Of a stretch of DNA of 64,000 nt, positions 42,301 to 51,605 are shown one piece after another (position 1 is the first letter of the stretch; the number at the start of each line of letters is the position of its first letter). Position numbers and translations under genes: made by a program. The DNA is taken from NCBI GenBank assembly GCA_937996595.1, contig CALKVC010000239.1:1-64000 (forward strand), in the 5' to 3' direction. A model generated the notes under the pieces. It was not told the DNA's origin and did no database searches. It saw only the letters and a program-made list of their open reading frames with translations. Source of the DNA: an uncultured Chitinophagaceae bacterium. GTDB lineage: Bacteria > Bacteroidota > Bacteroidia > Chitinophagales > Chitinophagaceae.

Positions 42301-44311
42301 CCATCCTTTGGAAAGAAAATCGGTGCAGGAAAGGATGGAAGCGGCACTGGCAAAGAAACAGGAATACCTTACGGAAGAACTGCAAATGATGACGGCACAA
42401 GGGGAATACCGGTTTTTTTATGACCGTGCATTTATCAAATACGATGCAAAAGGAGAACCCGTAAGGATACTGGGCGCCATGCAGGATATTACGGACAGGG
42501 AAGCCATCAAAAAACAGATATTACGTGAAAAGGAATTGTCAGATTCAATAATCAACAGCCTGCCGGGCGTTTTTTACCTGTTTACAAAAGATGGCAGGTA
42601 TCTGCGTTGGAATAAGAACCTGGAATCGGTTACCGGCTATTCCGCCGAAGAGATAGGTAAGCTGCATCCCCTGCAACTGATTTATGAACCCCAACGGGAA
42701 TGGGTTACCGGAAGGATAGAGAATGTATTTATCAGCGGTTCAGATAATGCGGAAGCAATGATACTGCTTAAAAACGGGCAACAGATTCCATACTATTTCA
42801 CCGGCCAGGCCATTGAATATGAAGGCCAGTTATGCCTGATGGGTGTAGGGCTCGACTTTTCTGATAAGGTGAAAGCGGAAAAGGCGATACTGGAAAGCGA
42901 GGCAAAATACAAAGAACTGATTGAACAGGCTTCTGACGGTATTTTCATTTCGGATAGTGATGGCCGTTATATTGAAGTGAATTCCTCCGCCTGCAAGATG
43001 CTTGGTTATGGCAAGGAGGAACTGCTGAATATGAGCGGTAGCGACATCCTGTATAATCCTTCCGATATCGAAAATCTCCAAAAGAGTTATAAGGCCCTCC
43101 AATCTGGACAATCGTATATAAGGGAAGTTACCTTAAGGAAAAAAGACGGCACACCCATAGAAGTAGAGAGCAGTTCTAAAATGATATCAGACGGCCGGTT
43201 CATTGGGATCGTACGCGACCTTACTGAACGTAAAAAAGTGGCTGAAGAAATACTGGCATCCAAAAGGCAGTTCCAGAACCTGGTGGAAAACATCACGGGC
43301 GTATATTGGGTGAACAACCTGGAAACACACGAAACCATTTATATCAGCCCATCTTACGAAACAATCTGGGGCTCGCCGGTTAAGGAGATTTACGAAAACC
43401 CCATGTCGTTTATCAAAAGAGTGCAAGCCGATGACATCAGCCAGGTGATGGATGCGTTTCATTCCCTTGAAAACACGCTTAAGGAAAATATCACGTACCG
43501 GATTGTGCGGCCCGATGGCGAAATAAGATGGATTTCAGCGCTAATCAATGTGGTGCCCGATTCAAAAGGGAATAAGCTGGAATACGGTTATGCAGAAGAT
43601 ATCACCGAAAGGAAGAAAGCCGCTGAAGAAATCCGGGCAAATTCAGAACTGCTAAGGGAGCTATACAGTTACCAGCAAAACATACGTGAAGAAGAACGTA
43701 CCCATATCGCCCGCGAAATACATGATGAACTTGGTCAGCAGCTTACCGGTTTAAAAATGGATATGTTCTGGATTAACAGGAGGTTACAGACAACTGATAC
43801 AGCCATTACAGAAAAACTGATGTCTACCCTGGCCCTGATAGATACTACCATTGAAACCGTACGAAGGATCGCAACTGAACTCAGGCCAAGCATTCTGGAT
43901 GACCTGGGCCTGGTGGCCGCATTAGACTGGCAAAGTGATGAGTTTGAGAAAAGGTCAAATATTAAAGTCAACTTCAGCAGCAACTTCAATGAGGCGCTGG
44001 TACTGCCAGATATTTCCACGGCATTGTTCCGTATATACCAGGAATTGCTTACCAATGTAGCCCGCCATTCAAAAGCATCCATGGTGAATGCAGCTATTTT
44101 TCAGGATGAACAGAAACTCTTCCTGAAAGTGGATGATAACGGGCAGGGATTTGACATGACCAATATCCTGAATAAGAAAACCCTTGGGCTGCGGGGAATC
44201 AAGGAACGCACCAGCCTCATCGGGGGTACCTATGAAATTAAAAGTAGCCCGGGAAGTGGAACAAGTGTATTTATTTCTGTTCCTTTGCAAAAACCGGTTA
44301 CAATAAACTGA
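39371..44311 (+). CDS. CHASE and multi-PAS sensor histidine kinase (NarX-type)
   Basis: A 1646-residue kinase. Transmembrane helices at about 27-45 and 265-283 enclose a CHASE-type periplasmic sensor (IDALQLVPNGVIRYVYPL, GFGIVGRLPIFRD). Nine PAS units follow, each closed by a D-I-T-E-R-K-type linker, from about residue 310 to 1415. The C-terminus has a HisKA_3 phosphoacceptor (THIAREIHDELGQQLTG, His in REIHDE) and an HATPase_c domain (YQELLTNVARHSKAS, DDNGQGFDM). A TAATTTTG -7 box lies at 39323-39330. The NarL-type regulator starts 6 bp after the stop, so the pair forms a two-component system. Confidence 0.93.
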   Translation: MEEYNNIDNEPGSVNKLISVRRSAITAIAVFFVLFILVAGYIYQRYINLQKEQKVRSLSIANNARSRLQESLYNSLSATKILSFFIDDHGIVKGFDSIAPQILNTHKNIDALQLVPNGVIRYVYPLAGNEKVLGYDILNDSARNKEAFKAIQKNTMFFSGPYELRQGGFGIVGRLPIFRDNTFWGFSAVVIKMSTLLRAAEIDSLGKSGYYYQLSKMNAKTGIKENFIPYKNEFPSANSVSVDVPNGEWELSVTPVNPYRRYRDILSLGVLGLLLSLLGGVFAYNEARKPQRLNELVKDRTSQLKKSEENYKILFEKSPLPLWIYDINSFRLIEVNDAAINLYGYTREEFLSMDIFALRIQDEQNPAVEDAAKAGAGLMESETCIHVKKNREQIQVLVFSRNIRYDGVNGRLALLMDVSEKTRVENELRKSEEKYRSLIEKASDGIIMYTFDGTIDSFNRAACIQTGYGPEEFSKLNMRDIFLEVDFDKYNTGHNKNHKHTASTFYRKLKRKDGSLFNVELNSTMLPDGKIIAIVRDITERERIEAALKESEEKFSKSFHSNAIGFAIFDNDFRFVDVNEVYASILETDCESLLGKLADDAGISSRIAPAGREAISSHIEDILNKEGELHHFEVQINNNSGNVITVLLSIEKLDLHNAPHWLTSAVDITEKKNAEMLLEKSEHKYRSLIEQASDGIVITDLLGNIIEVNKSVCIMGGYEQHEVVGQQLFKFIPQEDIVDNPFQFAALATGISLMNERRLLCKDGSIIDIEINSKLASANTLISFVRDITERKKNDDVLRYHARLLDSISDAVVSLDMDRAIVSWNNASEKLFGFTESEVKGKKIPTLVTFEYPNTNNEAVFKQVYEEGSWKGEFNFIHPKTNKKFNLLSSINLLRNRKGENIGFIITSSDITDRKIAEEKIRKSNERFEMIALATNEIIWDHDFNLNETWGNRKLYELHGIEDGKEKINFEMFLNRIHPLERKSVQERMEAALAKKQEYLTEELQMMTAQGEYRFFYDRAFIKYDAKGEPVRILGAMQDITDREAIKKQILREKELSDSIINSLPGVFYLFTKDGRYLRWNKNLESVTGYSAEEIGKLHPLQLIYEPQREWVTGRIENVFISGSDNAEAMILLKNGQQIPYYFTGQAIEYEGQLCLMGVGLDFSDKVKAEKAILESEAKYKELIEQASDGIFISDSDGRYIEVNSSACKMLGYGKEELLNMSGSDILYNPSDIENLQKSYKALQSGQSYIREVTLRKKDGTPIEVESSSKMISDGRFIGIVRDLTERKKVAEEILASKRQFQNLVENITGVYWVNNLETHETIYISPSYETIWGSPVKEIYENPMSFIKRVQADDISQVMDAFHSLENTLKENITYRIVRPDGEIRWISALINVVPDSKGNKLEYGYAEDITERKKAAEEIRANSELLRELYSYQQNIREEERTHIAREIHDELGQQLTGLKMDMFWINRRLQTTDTAITEKLMSTLALIDTTIETVRRIATELRPSILDDLGLVAALDWQSDEFEKRSNIKVNFSSNFNEALVLPDISTALFRIYQELLTNVARHSKASMVNAAIFQDEQKLFLKVDDNGQGFDMTNILNKKTLGLRGIKERTSLIGGTYEIKSSPGSGTSVFISVPLQKPVTIN

Positions 44312-44316
44312 AGCAG

Positions 44317-44946
44317 ATGTTACGCATTTTAATTGCAGACGACCATACGGTAGTGCGAAAAGGGCTAAAGCAGATATTATTGGAAGAGTTTCCTGCAGCA
44401 CGCATTGAGGAAGTTCCCGATGCCGAAGAAATGATCAATAAAGTAATGAACGATCATTGGGATATAGTGGTAAGTGATTTGTCGATGCCAGGGAGAAGCG
44501 GGCTGGATGCTTTACAGCAGATAAAAAATATCCGCCCCGAACTTCCGGTACTTATACTTAGCATTCACCCTGAAGAACATTATGCATTACGCGTATTGAA
44601 AGCAGGTGCCTCGGGTTACCTGAGCAAGGGATCGGCTTCCGATGAACTGGTTAAAGCGGTACAAACGGTTTTGCTGGGCAAAAAATATATTTCGGCCGCC
44701 GTTGCAGAAAAACTGGCATCCAATATTTCTTCCAATTCGCAGAAGCAGGCACATGAACTGCTTTCCGACAGGGAATTTGATGTGATGAAACTGCTGGCAG
44801 CAGGAAAATCAGTATCTGATATTGCAGACATGCTTTCGCTCAGTGTTACTACCATCAGCACATACAGGGCACGTATCATGGCCAAGATGAACCTGCGGAC
44901 AAATTCCGACCTTACCAAATACGCCATAGAGAGCAATCTTATTTGA
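44317..44946 (+). CDS. NarL/FixJ family response regulator
   Basis: A 209-residue regulator: receiver domain (residues 1-120; ADDHTVVRKG, phosphoacceptor Asp in DIVVSDLSMPGRSG, Lys in SKGSASD) and a LuxR-type helix-turn-helix (LSDREFDVMKLLAAGKSVSD, then LSVTTISTYRARIMAKM). It is the partner of the adjacent HisKA_3 kinase. Confidence 0.95.
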   Translation: MLRILIADDHTVVRKGLKQILLEEFPAARIEEVPDAEEMINKVMNDHWDIVVSDLSMPGRSGLDALQQIKNIRPELPVLILSIHPEEHYALRVLKAGASGYLSKGSASDELVKAVQTVLLGKKYISAAVAEKLASNISSNSQKQAHELLSDREFDVMKLLAAGKSVSDIADMLSLSVTTISTYRARIMAKMNLRTNSDLTKYAIESNLI

Positions 44947-45066
44947 TTCGTTTTGTAGAATTATTGCCACAAGAGCTTACGGAAATTTATTACAGTATTA
45001 GGCGTCCGTATGCTACATCGCATATTTTATTTCTGTAATACCTTGCATGCTACCAATTGATAATAC

Positions 45067-45435
45067 ATGGGAACCCTATCACCAGGATCGCTTTTGATTG
45101 TTGATGATTCCCCGATTATCATTGAAAGGGTCATTGAATCTTTGAAAGAACATGAATCAGTTAAAAATATCTTAACAGCAACCGATTATAAATCAGCTGT
45201 AGAATCTTTGAATAACCATGTTCCCGGCTTTATACTGCTGGATATACAGTTGCCCGGCAAAAGCGGCATTGAATTGTTGAAATACATCATGAAGGAATAT
45301 CCTTTGGTAAAAGTGATCATGTTCAGTAACCTGCTTGATGATAACTATATAAAAGTCTGCAGGAAAATTGGAGCAAAATATTTTATTGACAAATCGAAGG
45401 ATTTTGACCTGATCCCTTCGATGCTGAATAATTGA
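45067..45435 (+). CDS. Single-domain response regulator (CheY-like receiver)
   Basis: A 122-residue receiver domain without output domain: DDSPIIIERV near the N-terminus for the acidic pocket, phosphoacceptor Asp in FILLDIQLPGKSG, Thr/Ser in MFSNLLDD, and conserved Lys in YFIDKSKDF. Such proteins relay phosphate or act by binding. Located 120 bp after the NarL-type regulator, it may belong to the same signalling route. Confidence 0.92.
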   Translation: MGTLSPGSLLIVDDSPIIIERVIESLKEHESVKNILTATDYKSAVESLNNHVPGFILLDIQLPGKSGIELLKYIMKEYPLVKVIMFSNLLDDNYIKVCRKIGAKYFIDKSKDFDLIPSMLNN

Positions 45436-45568
45436 AGTTCGGGGCTTTATAAGTCCGGAAGATATTTATCTATGAAGAGCCGTTAAAAATTTTATAAGCG
45501 TGCTATGCGTTTATGAAAAACACCAACTTGCTTATCTCTAAATCCAGGAGAGCCCTCAACAGCATATT

Positions 45569-45613
45569 GCCGGAAAAGAAGGATCATGCGTTCCTTCTTT
45601 CCGGCTTATTTAT
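45569..45613 (+). terminator. Intrinsic terminator
   Basis: A long stem (GCCGGAAAAGAAGGA against TTCCTTCTTTCCGGC, one bulged A) with loop around TCATGCG, then a T-rich tail. It ends the receiver gene. It lies between convergent genes and could also act on the opposite strand. Confidence 0.78.
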
Positions 45614-45660
45614 TTTATTTAAACCATGATGTATGCCGATATCAGTAAGTTCTGTTTGCA

Positions 45661-47448
45661 TTAATCATATATCCTGTCTACTGCTGCCTTATATTTTTCC
45701 ATAATCACTTTCCTTTTCATACTCATTTTCGGAGTCATCTCACCGGTATCAATACTCCATTCATCCGGTAACAGTTCAAATTTTTTGATCTGTTCCACCT
45801 GGTTAAAAAACTTGTTGAACGACTCTATGAGCTCCTTATAAAGTTCCAGCACTTTAGGGTGATGTATCGCATCTTCATTGGTAATGAACGGGATGCCTTT
45901 TAAACGCATCCATTCTTTCAGGTTGGGTATAGAAGGTACGATCAGGGCGCCCACGAATTTCTTATCTGCACCAACAACCATTACCTGTTCAACAAATGCA
46001 GATTCTTTCAAACGGTTTTCTATAGCCTGTGGCGCCACATATTTTCCTCCGCTGGTCTTAAAAAGTTCTTTTTTCCGGTCGGTTATTTTCAGGTATTTCT
46101 CATCTTCAATAATGCCGATATCGCCGGTATGCAGCCAACCGTCAATGATGGTTTCTGCAGTTAAGTCGGGACGTTTATAATAACCCATCATCACACTTGG
46201 TCCTTTTACGCAAATCTCTCCATCCGGTTCCAGTTTAAGTTCCTGGCCCAGTAAAGGCAATCCAACGGTTCCATATTTAGTACCGCCTTTTTTCCTGCAG
46301 TTAACACTTATCACCGGGCTGTTTTCAGTAGGTCCGTATCCTTCATAGATGGGAATACGGGCAGCGTTAAATATCCGCAGCAAACGAACCTGGCAGGCAG
46401 CCCCGCCCGTTATGATAAAGTCGATATTATTTCCCAATGCTTCACGCCATTTGCTGAAAATAAGTTTATTGGCCAGGGCTAGTTGAACATTGTACGAAAA
46501 GCCACCGTCTTTGTTGTTGTCGTAAGTTTCGCCTAATGCTACGGCCCAGTCGAACAGTTTCTTTTTCATCCCGGTTAGTTCTGCAGCTTTCGCCATAATC
46601 TTTTCATACACTTTTTCCAGCAACCTGGGCACCGTTGTAAACAGGTTCGGTTTTATTTCCTTCAGGTTGTCGCCGATGGTTTCCAGGCTTTCTGCATAAT
46701 AAATGGAAATGCCGGTGGATATGTAGATATATGAAACCATCCGCTCAAAAATGTGGTTAAGCGGAAGGAAACTCAATGCCGTAGCCTGCGGGTTATCATT
46801 AAATGGAAATGAGCTTTTTGCATTTATTACATTGCTTACCAGGTTCCGGTGGCTTAGCATCACGCCTTTGGGAACACCCGTGGTTCCAGAAGTATAAATG
46901 ATGGTTGCACAGTGCATTGCCTGTATGGAATCTTTTAAAGCGGTTAATCTTGCATTGGATTCCTCATCAGGTGCATGAAGCAGGCTTTTCCAGTTTACTG
47001 CACCGGGTAATTCGTCAAAGCTGTATAGGCTGATCAGGGAAGGAACTTTTTCACGGATGTCATTCACTTTGTCAAGTATTTCCTGTCCGCTCAGGAAAAC
47101 AAATTTTACACTGGCGTCATTAAAAATGAATTCCAGTTCATTGATATTGGTAGTTGGGTAAATGGGGCAAAGAATTACACCAATTTGCTGGCAGGCCAAA
47201 TCAAGTATCAGCCATTCGGGCCGGTTGCGTGATATGATGGCGATTTTGTCCTGCGTTTCAGGTGTCATGCCATGGCCGCTTAGTCCGAGTTTCAGCAATC
47301 CGGCGCTTAACCGGTTAACCAGGTCAGTTACAGTAGCGGTGCTGTATTTTTGCCATTGCCCGTTTTCTTTTCCGGCCAGCATATCTTCTTTGGGCATCCG
47401 CGTTTGCTGGTAATAGAGGAAATCGAATATCCTTGAGTTTTCGTTCAT
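45661..47448 (-). CDS. Long-chain fatty acid--CoA ligase
   Basis: A protein of about 595 residues in the AMP-forming acyl-CoA synthetase family. The ATP-binding motif is IIYTSGTTGVPKGVMLSH, the gate region EGYGPTENSPV, and the linker motif GWLHTGDIG; the C-terminal lysine region TDRKKELFKTSGGKY is present. It activates long-chain fatty acids to acyl-CoA. The ATG at 47448 is preferred to a TTG two codons upstream. Confidence 0.93.
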   Translation of the reverse strand: MNENSRIFDFLYYQQTRMPKEDMLAGKENGQWQKYSTATVTDLVNRLSAGLLKLGLSGHGMTPETQDKIAIISRNRPEWLILDLACQQIGVILCPIYPTTNINELEFIFNDASVKFVFLSGQEILDKVNDIREKVPSLISLYSFDELPGAVNWKSLLHAPDEESNARLTALKDSIQAMHCATIIYTSGTTGVPKGVMLSHRNLVSNVINAKSSFPFNDNPQATALSFLPLNHIFERMVSYIYISTGISIYYAESLETIGDNLKEIKPNLFTTVPRLLEKVYEKIMAKAAELTGMKKKLFDWAVALGETYDNNKDGGFSYNVQLALANKLIFSKWREALGNNIDFIITGGAACQVRLLRIFNAARIPIYEGYGPTENSPVISVNCRKKGGTKYGTVGLPLLGQELKLEPDGEICVKGPSVMMGYYKRPDLTAETIIDGWLHTGDIGIIEDEKYLKITDRKKELFKTSGGKYVAPQAIENRLKESAFVEQVMVVGADKKFVGALIVPSIPNLKEWMRLKGIPFITNEDAIHHPKVLELYKELIESFNKFFNQVEQIKKFELLPDEWSIDTGEMTPKMSMKRKVIMEKYKAAVDRIYD

Positions 47449-47547
47449 ACGCAATCGTTCTGTAGTGAATGAATCCGGTTAATGGCAGAGTTACAATAGA
47501 TTATATAATATAATAATCTGCAATCCTGCCTGTATTATCTAAGATAT

Positions 47548-47576
47548 ACAAAAAAAGCCATCCTTTTATGGATGGC
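47548..47576 (-). terminator. Intrinsic terminator for the TPR gene
   Basis: On the minus strand GCCATCC-ATAAAA-GGATGGC is followed by T bases (plus-strand A run at 47551-47556). It lies 25 bp after the TPR gene stop. Confidence 0.88.
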
Positions 47577-47600
47577 GATGCTTAAATTATTTTCTGTTTC

Positions 47601-48605
47601 TCAATGATAATACTGTCCGGCAGGCATAGAAAAGGGCCTGGTCCGCTGGTAATCGCTGAAAGCATCATATTCATTGTTATGTACCGATATCCAGTTTTGA
47701 AACCCGGCCAGGTTTTGTACAGAAGCGAACAGCCATTGGTTATAAGCTTCAAACAACCCATCCTGCAGCATTTTTCGGTGTTCATCAAACAGGCGGTGTG
47801 CAAAATTGTTCTGTCCATTACTGTACCAATCAAGAATGAAGCGGGCCCTTATCATGGTAAGCGTTTCTGTATGTATGCCCTGTGAAGCCAGGAATGATTG
47901 CTTGTTCATGGTTTGCAGGTAAGCTTTCACAAAACTGTTTTTGTCCTTATTGTTCTTTTCAAGGTCAACCTCGCTGAATAATTTCTTATAGCTCTCCAGC
48001 AGCAGTTCTTTCATTTCAGGTGTTTTGTTGCCATTGGGTTCCATGTTGATGAAAATTTCGCTGTAGATGATGCTCCACACTTTATCGGTAGTAAGAAAAT
48101 AGTATTTGGCCGCATTGAAATAATTTCTTGAATAAGCTGGATCTGCCTCAATGCCTTTTTCCCACTGATTGATGGCCTCATAGTTTTTCTGTGCATACAT
48201 CAGTTCTCCCATATCACTGTATAAAGGCCCGCTGCTTGGGAATTTCTTTAATCCTTTTTTATATACTTTCTCACAATCCCTGGGCATTTGCAAGGCTTTG
48301 TAAATATTCCCCGCAATCTGGAAACACTGGTCATCTGCATCATCCCTGTCTAAAACCGGTTTAATATAATCCAGCGCCCTGTTATTGTCTTTCTGGTAAA
48401 AATAATTGAGTGAAAGGTCCTTCAGCACTTCCAGGTTTTGCGGATCCTGCTGCAGGCACCTGTTTAAAACAAGGATGGCATTGTTGTAATCGCCCTGCCG
48501 CATGAATGTACGGGCGTTTTCATGCAATTGCAACAGGTCGTTGTTTTGGGCTATAACCTGGAAACTTAGAAAAAGGCCCAGAATGATTATAGAAAATGGT
48601 TTCAT
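47601..48605 (-). CDS. Exported TPR-repeat protein
   Basis: A 334-residue protein; the ATG at 48605 is chosen because it gives a signal peptide (MKPFSIIILGLFLSFQVIAQ). Several tetratricopeptide repeats follow (for example NARTFMRQGDYNNAILVLNR and VLKDLSLNYFYQKDNNRALD). The C-terminal third is less repetitive. Probably a periplasmic scaffold; partner unknown. Confidence 0.85.
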   Translation of the reverse strand: MKPFSIIILGLFLSFQVIAQNNDLLQLHENARTFMRQGDYNNAILVLNRCLQQDPQNLEVLKDLSLNYFYQKDNNRALDYIKPVLDRDDADDQCFQIAGNIYKALQMPRDCEKVYKKGLKKFPSSGPLYSDMGELMYAQKNYEAINQWEKGIEADPAYSRNYFNAAKYYFLTTDKVWSIIYSEIFINMEPNGNKTPEMKELLLESYKKLFSEVDLEKNNKDKNSFVKAYLQTMNKQSFLASQGIHTETLTMIRARFILDWYSNGQNNFAHRLFDEHRKMLQDGLFEAYNQWLFASVQNLAGFQNWISVHNNEYDAFSDYQRTRPFSMPAGQYYH

Positions 48606-48703
48606 GCTGATAAAGATAAAAAAACCGGCTGTGTAATCGGTATTTTTTTGCCTTTCATGCGAATAGTGCAACAGCCATACAGATATTTAATGCAGAAGTA
48701 AAA

Positions 48704-49933
48704 TCAGTCTATCAGGTGCGTAAGCAGGCCGTCTCTCAGTTTGGGTTCAAACCAGGTACTTTTAGGAGGCATCACATTTCCACTGTCGGCAATATTGAAT
48801 AATTGTTCAATGCTTACCGGATAGAGGCTGATGGCCAGTTTCATTTCGCCGCTGTTCACCCTTTTTTCCAGTTCTTCCAGTCCCCGGATGCCACCCACAA
48901 AATCAATCCTTTTGTCGGTACGCTGATCAAGGATGCCCAATACCGGGCCAAGTATATTTTCCTGCAGGATGGTTACATCCAGGATGCCAATGGGGTCATG
49001 TCCAAAAGTCCCTGGTTTTGAGGATAGTTTATACCACTGGTTTTCTACATACAGTCCAAAATCGTGCAGGTTTTCCGGGCGGTAAGCTGTTGTTTTTTTC
49101 TCTATATGGAAAGTTGATTCCAGTTTTTGTAAAAATTCATCCTTGCTTAATCCGTGCATATCTTTTACCACCCTGTTATAATCCATGATAGAAAGCTGGT
49201 TGGAAGGGAATAAGGTGGTAAGGAAAAAACCGGCATTATCTGTTGCGGCATTACCCAGTGTCTCTCGCACTTTGGCGGCCGAAGCGGCCCGGTGGTGGCC
49301 GTCTGCGATATAACTGTGCGGCACGGTTGTTTTAAAAAGCCGGGTTATTTCTTTGATGGTATTATCGTCGTTTACAATCCAGATACTGTGCTGAACCTGG
49401 TCGTCGGCAATAAATTCGTACTGCGGGTTTTTATCAGCGGTCCATTTCCCGATAAGGTTATCTATTTCAGCTACATTTTTATAAGCCAGGAAAACATTTC
49501 CCGTTTGTGCGCCAGTGGTTTTAATATGGTTTATCCTGTCCAGTTCTTTTTCGGGCCTGGTGAATTCATGTTTTTTTATCAATCCATTCTCGTAGTCATC
49601 CACTGAACTTACGCAAACCAGGCCGGTCTGGCTTTTACCATTCATGGTAAGCCTGTATATATAATAGCAGGGTTTACTTTCCCTGAAAACGATTTTCCGG
49701 CTTATAAAAGCCTGCAGGTTTTCTTTTGCTTTTTCATATACGGCAGTAGCATGTATATCGGTGCTTTCTGGCAGGTCAATTTCACTTTTGGTGATATGTA
49801 AAAATGAATTCGGGTTTCCCTGTGCTTCAATCTTGGCTTCTTTGCTGCTTAATACGTCATAAGGTTTTGACGCAACCGATTTCGCATGTTGTGCTTCGGG
49901 CCTCAGGGCCTTGAAGGGTTTTATGGTAATCAT
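48704..49933 (-). CDS. DUF1015 family protein
   Basis: A 409-residue protein from the ATG at 49933 (MITIKPFKALRPEAQHAKSV), the usual start of DUF1015 proteins. Recognisable segments are SKPYDVLSSKEAKIEAQGNP, YIADGHHRAASA and FVGGIRGLEELEKRV. The biochemical role is unknown, but genes of this family are frequently adjacent to serine biosynthesis genes, as here beside serC (74 bp). Confidence 0.9.
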   Translation of the reverse strand: MITIKPFKALRPEAQHAKSVASKPYDVLSSKEAKIEAQGNPNSFLHITKSEIDLPESTDIHATAVYEKAKENLQAFISRKIVFRESKPCYYIYRLTMNGKSQTGLVCVSSVDDYENGLIKKHEFTRPEKELDRINHIKTTGAQTGNVFLAYKNVAEIDNLIGKWTADKNPQYEFIADDQVQHSIWIVNDDNTIKEITRLFKTTVPHSYIADGHHRAASAAKVRETLGNAATDNAGFFLTTLFPSNQLSIMDYNRVVKDMHGLSKDEFLQKLESTFHIEKKTTAYRPENLHDFGLYVENQWYKLSSKPGTFGHDPIGILDVTILQENILGPVLGILDQRTDKRIDFVGGIRGLEELEKRVNSGEMKLAISLYPVSIEQLFNIADSGNVMPPKSTWFEPKLRDGLLTHLID

Positions 49934-50006
49934 ATGCCGATGGTTAATAGCTGTAAAAATAATCAATACGCAGCAAGCATATTTTTTTAAAATTGCTCAT
50001 AATTCG

Positions 50007-51113
50007 TTATGCATGCAGTTTGGCAAAATCCTGCATGGCAGTAACCAGCACCTCCACGCTGCTGAGTGGCAACGCGTTATACAGCGATGCCCGGAATCCG
50101 CCCACCAGCCGGTGGCCTTTTATACCTGCAATCTGCCTGTTTTTTACGAAATCCAGGAATACAGGTTCCAGTTCAGGCCTGTTCATTATAAAGCATACAT
50201 TCATTCGGCTGCGGTCTTCAGTAAACGCAGTACCGGTAAACAGCGGGTTGTTGTCAATTTCCCGGTAGAGCGCAGCAGCCTTTTCGTTGTTCCTTTGTTC
50301 AATTGCGTGTATGCCTCCCTGTGACTTAAGCCAGCGTAATGTGAGCAGGCATACATACACTGCAAAAACCGGCGGTGTGTTCAGCATGCTGCCTTCATTG
50401 ATATGGTTCCGGTAATCCATGATGGTGGGAATCACCCTTTTTATTTTTCCCAGTATGTTTTTATTAACAACCACCAGGTTAACCCCGGCAGGGCCCATGT
50501 TTTTCTGCGCCCCGGCATAGATAAGGTCAAAAGCATTGAAGTTGAGTGACCGGCTGAAAATGTCGCTGCTCATATCGGCCACCATGCTGTTGCTGGTATG
50601 TGGTATTTGCTGCCATTGGGTGCCGTAAATCGTATTGTTTGTTGTAATATGCAGGTAACGGGCATCGTTAGGAACTGCAAAATCTTTAGGTATATATGTA
50701 TAGTTCCTGTCTTTGGAGGAGCAAACCACTTCCACTTTACCGAAGAGTTTCGCTTCCTTGATAGCTTTGCTGCTCCATACGCCGGTATCGGTATAGGCTG
50801 CCACATCTTTCTGGTCCAGCAGGTTCATCGGTACCTGCATAAACTGGGTGGAAGCGCCGCCGTGGAGGAAAAGCACTTCATGGTTATCATCCAGGCTCAT
50901 CAGTTCTTTCACCAATGCCCTGGCTTCTTCCATTACTGCGGTAAATTCGGGGGTGCGGTGGCCGAATTCCAGTATAGACAGTCCCGATCCGTTAAAATCC
51001 AGTATAGCCGCAGCGGACTGTTGAAAAACTTCCTGGGGCAGAACAGACGGCCCTGCATTAAAATTATGAACTTTTTTTGCTGAATTCTTTTCCGCTGTTA
51101 TATTGCTTTGCAT
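50007..51113 (-). CDS. serC: Phosphoserine aminotransferase
   Basis: A 368-residue PLP aminotransferase (start at 51113, MQSNITAEKN; a second ATG lies three codons upstream). The N-terminal HNFNAGPSVLPQEVFQQ is diagnostic for SerC, and the cofactor lysine is in YAGAQKNMGPAG. It makes 3-phosphoserine from 3-phosphohydroxypyruvate and glutamate in serine synthesis, and may also serve pyridoxal synthesis. Confidence 0.95.
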   Translation of the reverse strand: MQSNITAEKNSAKKVHNFNAGPSVLPQEVFQQSAAAILDFNGSGLSILEFGHRTPEFTAVMEEARALVKELMSLDDNHEVLFLHGGASTQFMQVPMNLLDQKDVAAYTDTGVWSSKAIKEAKLFGKVEVVCSSKDRNYTYIPKDFAVPNDARYLHITTNNTIYGTQWQQIPHTSNSMVADMSSDIFSRSLNFNAFDLIYAGAQKNMGPAGVNLVVVNKNILGKIKRVIPTIMDYRNHINEGSMLNTPPVFAVYVCLLTLRWLKSQGGIHAIEQRNNEKAAALYREIDNNPLFTGTAFTEDRSRMNVCFIMNRPELEPVFLDFVKNRQIAGIKGHRLVGGFRASLYNALPLSSVEVLVTAMQDFAKLHA

Positions 51114-51605
51114 ACTAACCATTAGGCGGCAAAAATAAGGAATATCAGGGGCTGTTATGGTAAAAATCGGGACTGTGATTTTTTTATATAGCCGGAATTT
51201 ATGCAGGTTGTTGCCGGTCAATAAGTATTTACGGTTAACCTGCAAACCGGGTTATAGAACAAAAGCCCGGTTGTTAATTTCTCCTGTCGCTTACATAAAT
51301 GCAAAATTGTTGTATTATTTATTAAAAAAACCAATGTAATTGATGATGGGCAGTAAACATCGGGAGTATTTCCATTTAACTTAAAGTGATTATCAGGTAA
51401 ATGTTAAAATGAATTTTTGGGGATAGTTACCGGAAAAGAATTCTATCTGCATACTTCAAGTTGCTTATATATTAGTAAAGCAGGTATTGACTCATAGCAT
51501 ATAATCGGATAACTTAGTTAAGTAATTAAAACAGCTTGTTATTTTTGGCTTTCAACCTGCACAGCCATTGATGTTCCATGATCTATACAAGTCTTTATAA
51601 AAATT
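51114..51605. other. Gap without visible genes
   Basis: An AT-rich 490-bp gap. It holds one inverted repeat, AACCGGG (51245-51251) with CCCGGTT (51266-51272). No TAnnTTTG promoter or other feature could be assigned with confidence. Confidence 0.5.

Noticed and set aside
45513..45629. A 38-codon plus-strand ORF after the receiver gene
   Set aside because: It contains the whole stem-loop of a terminator, which better explains the sequence.
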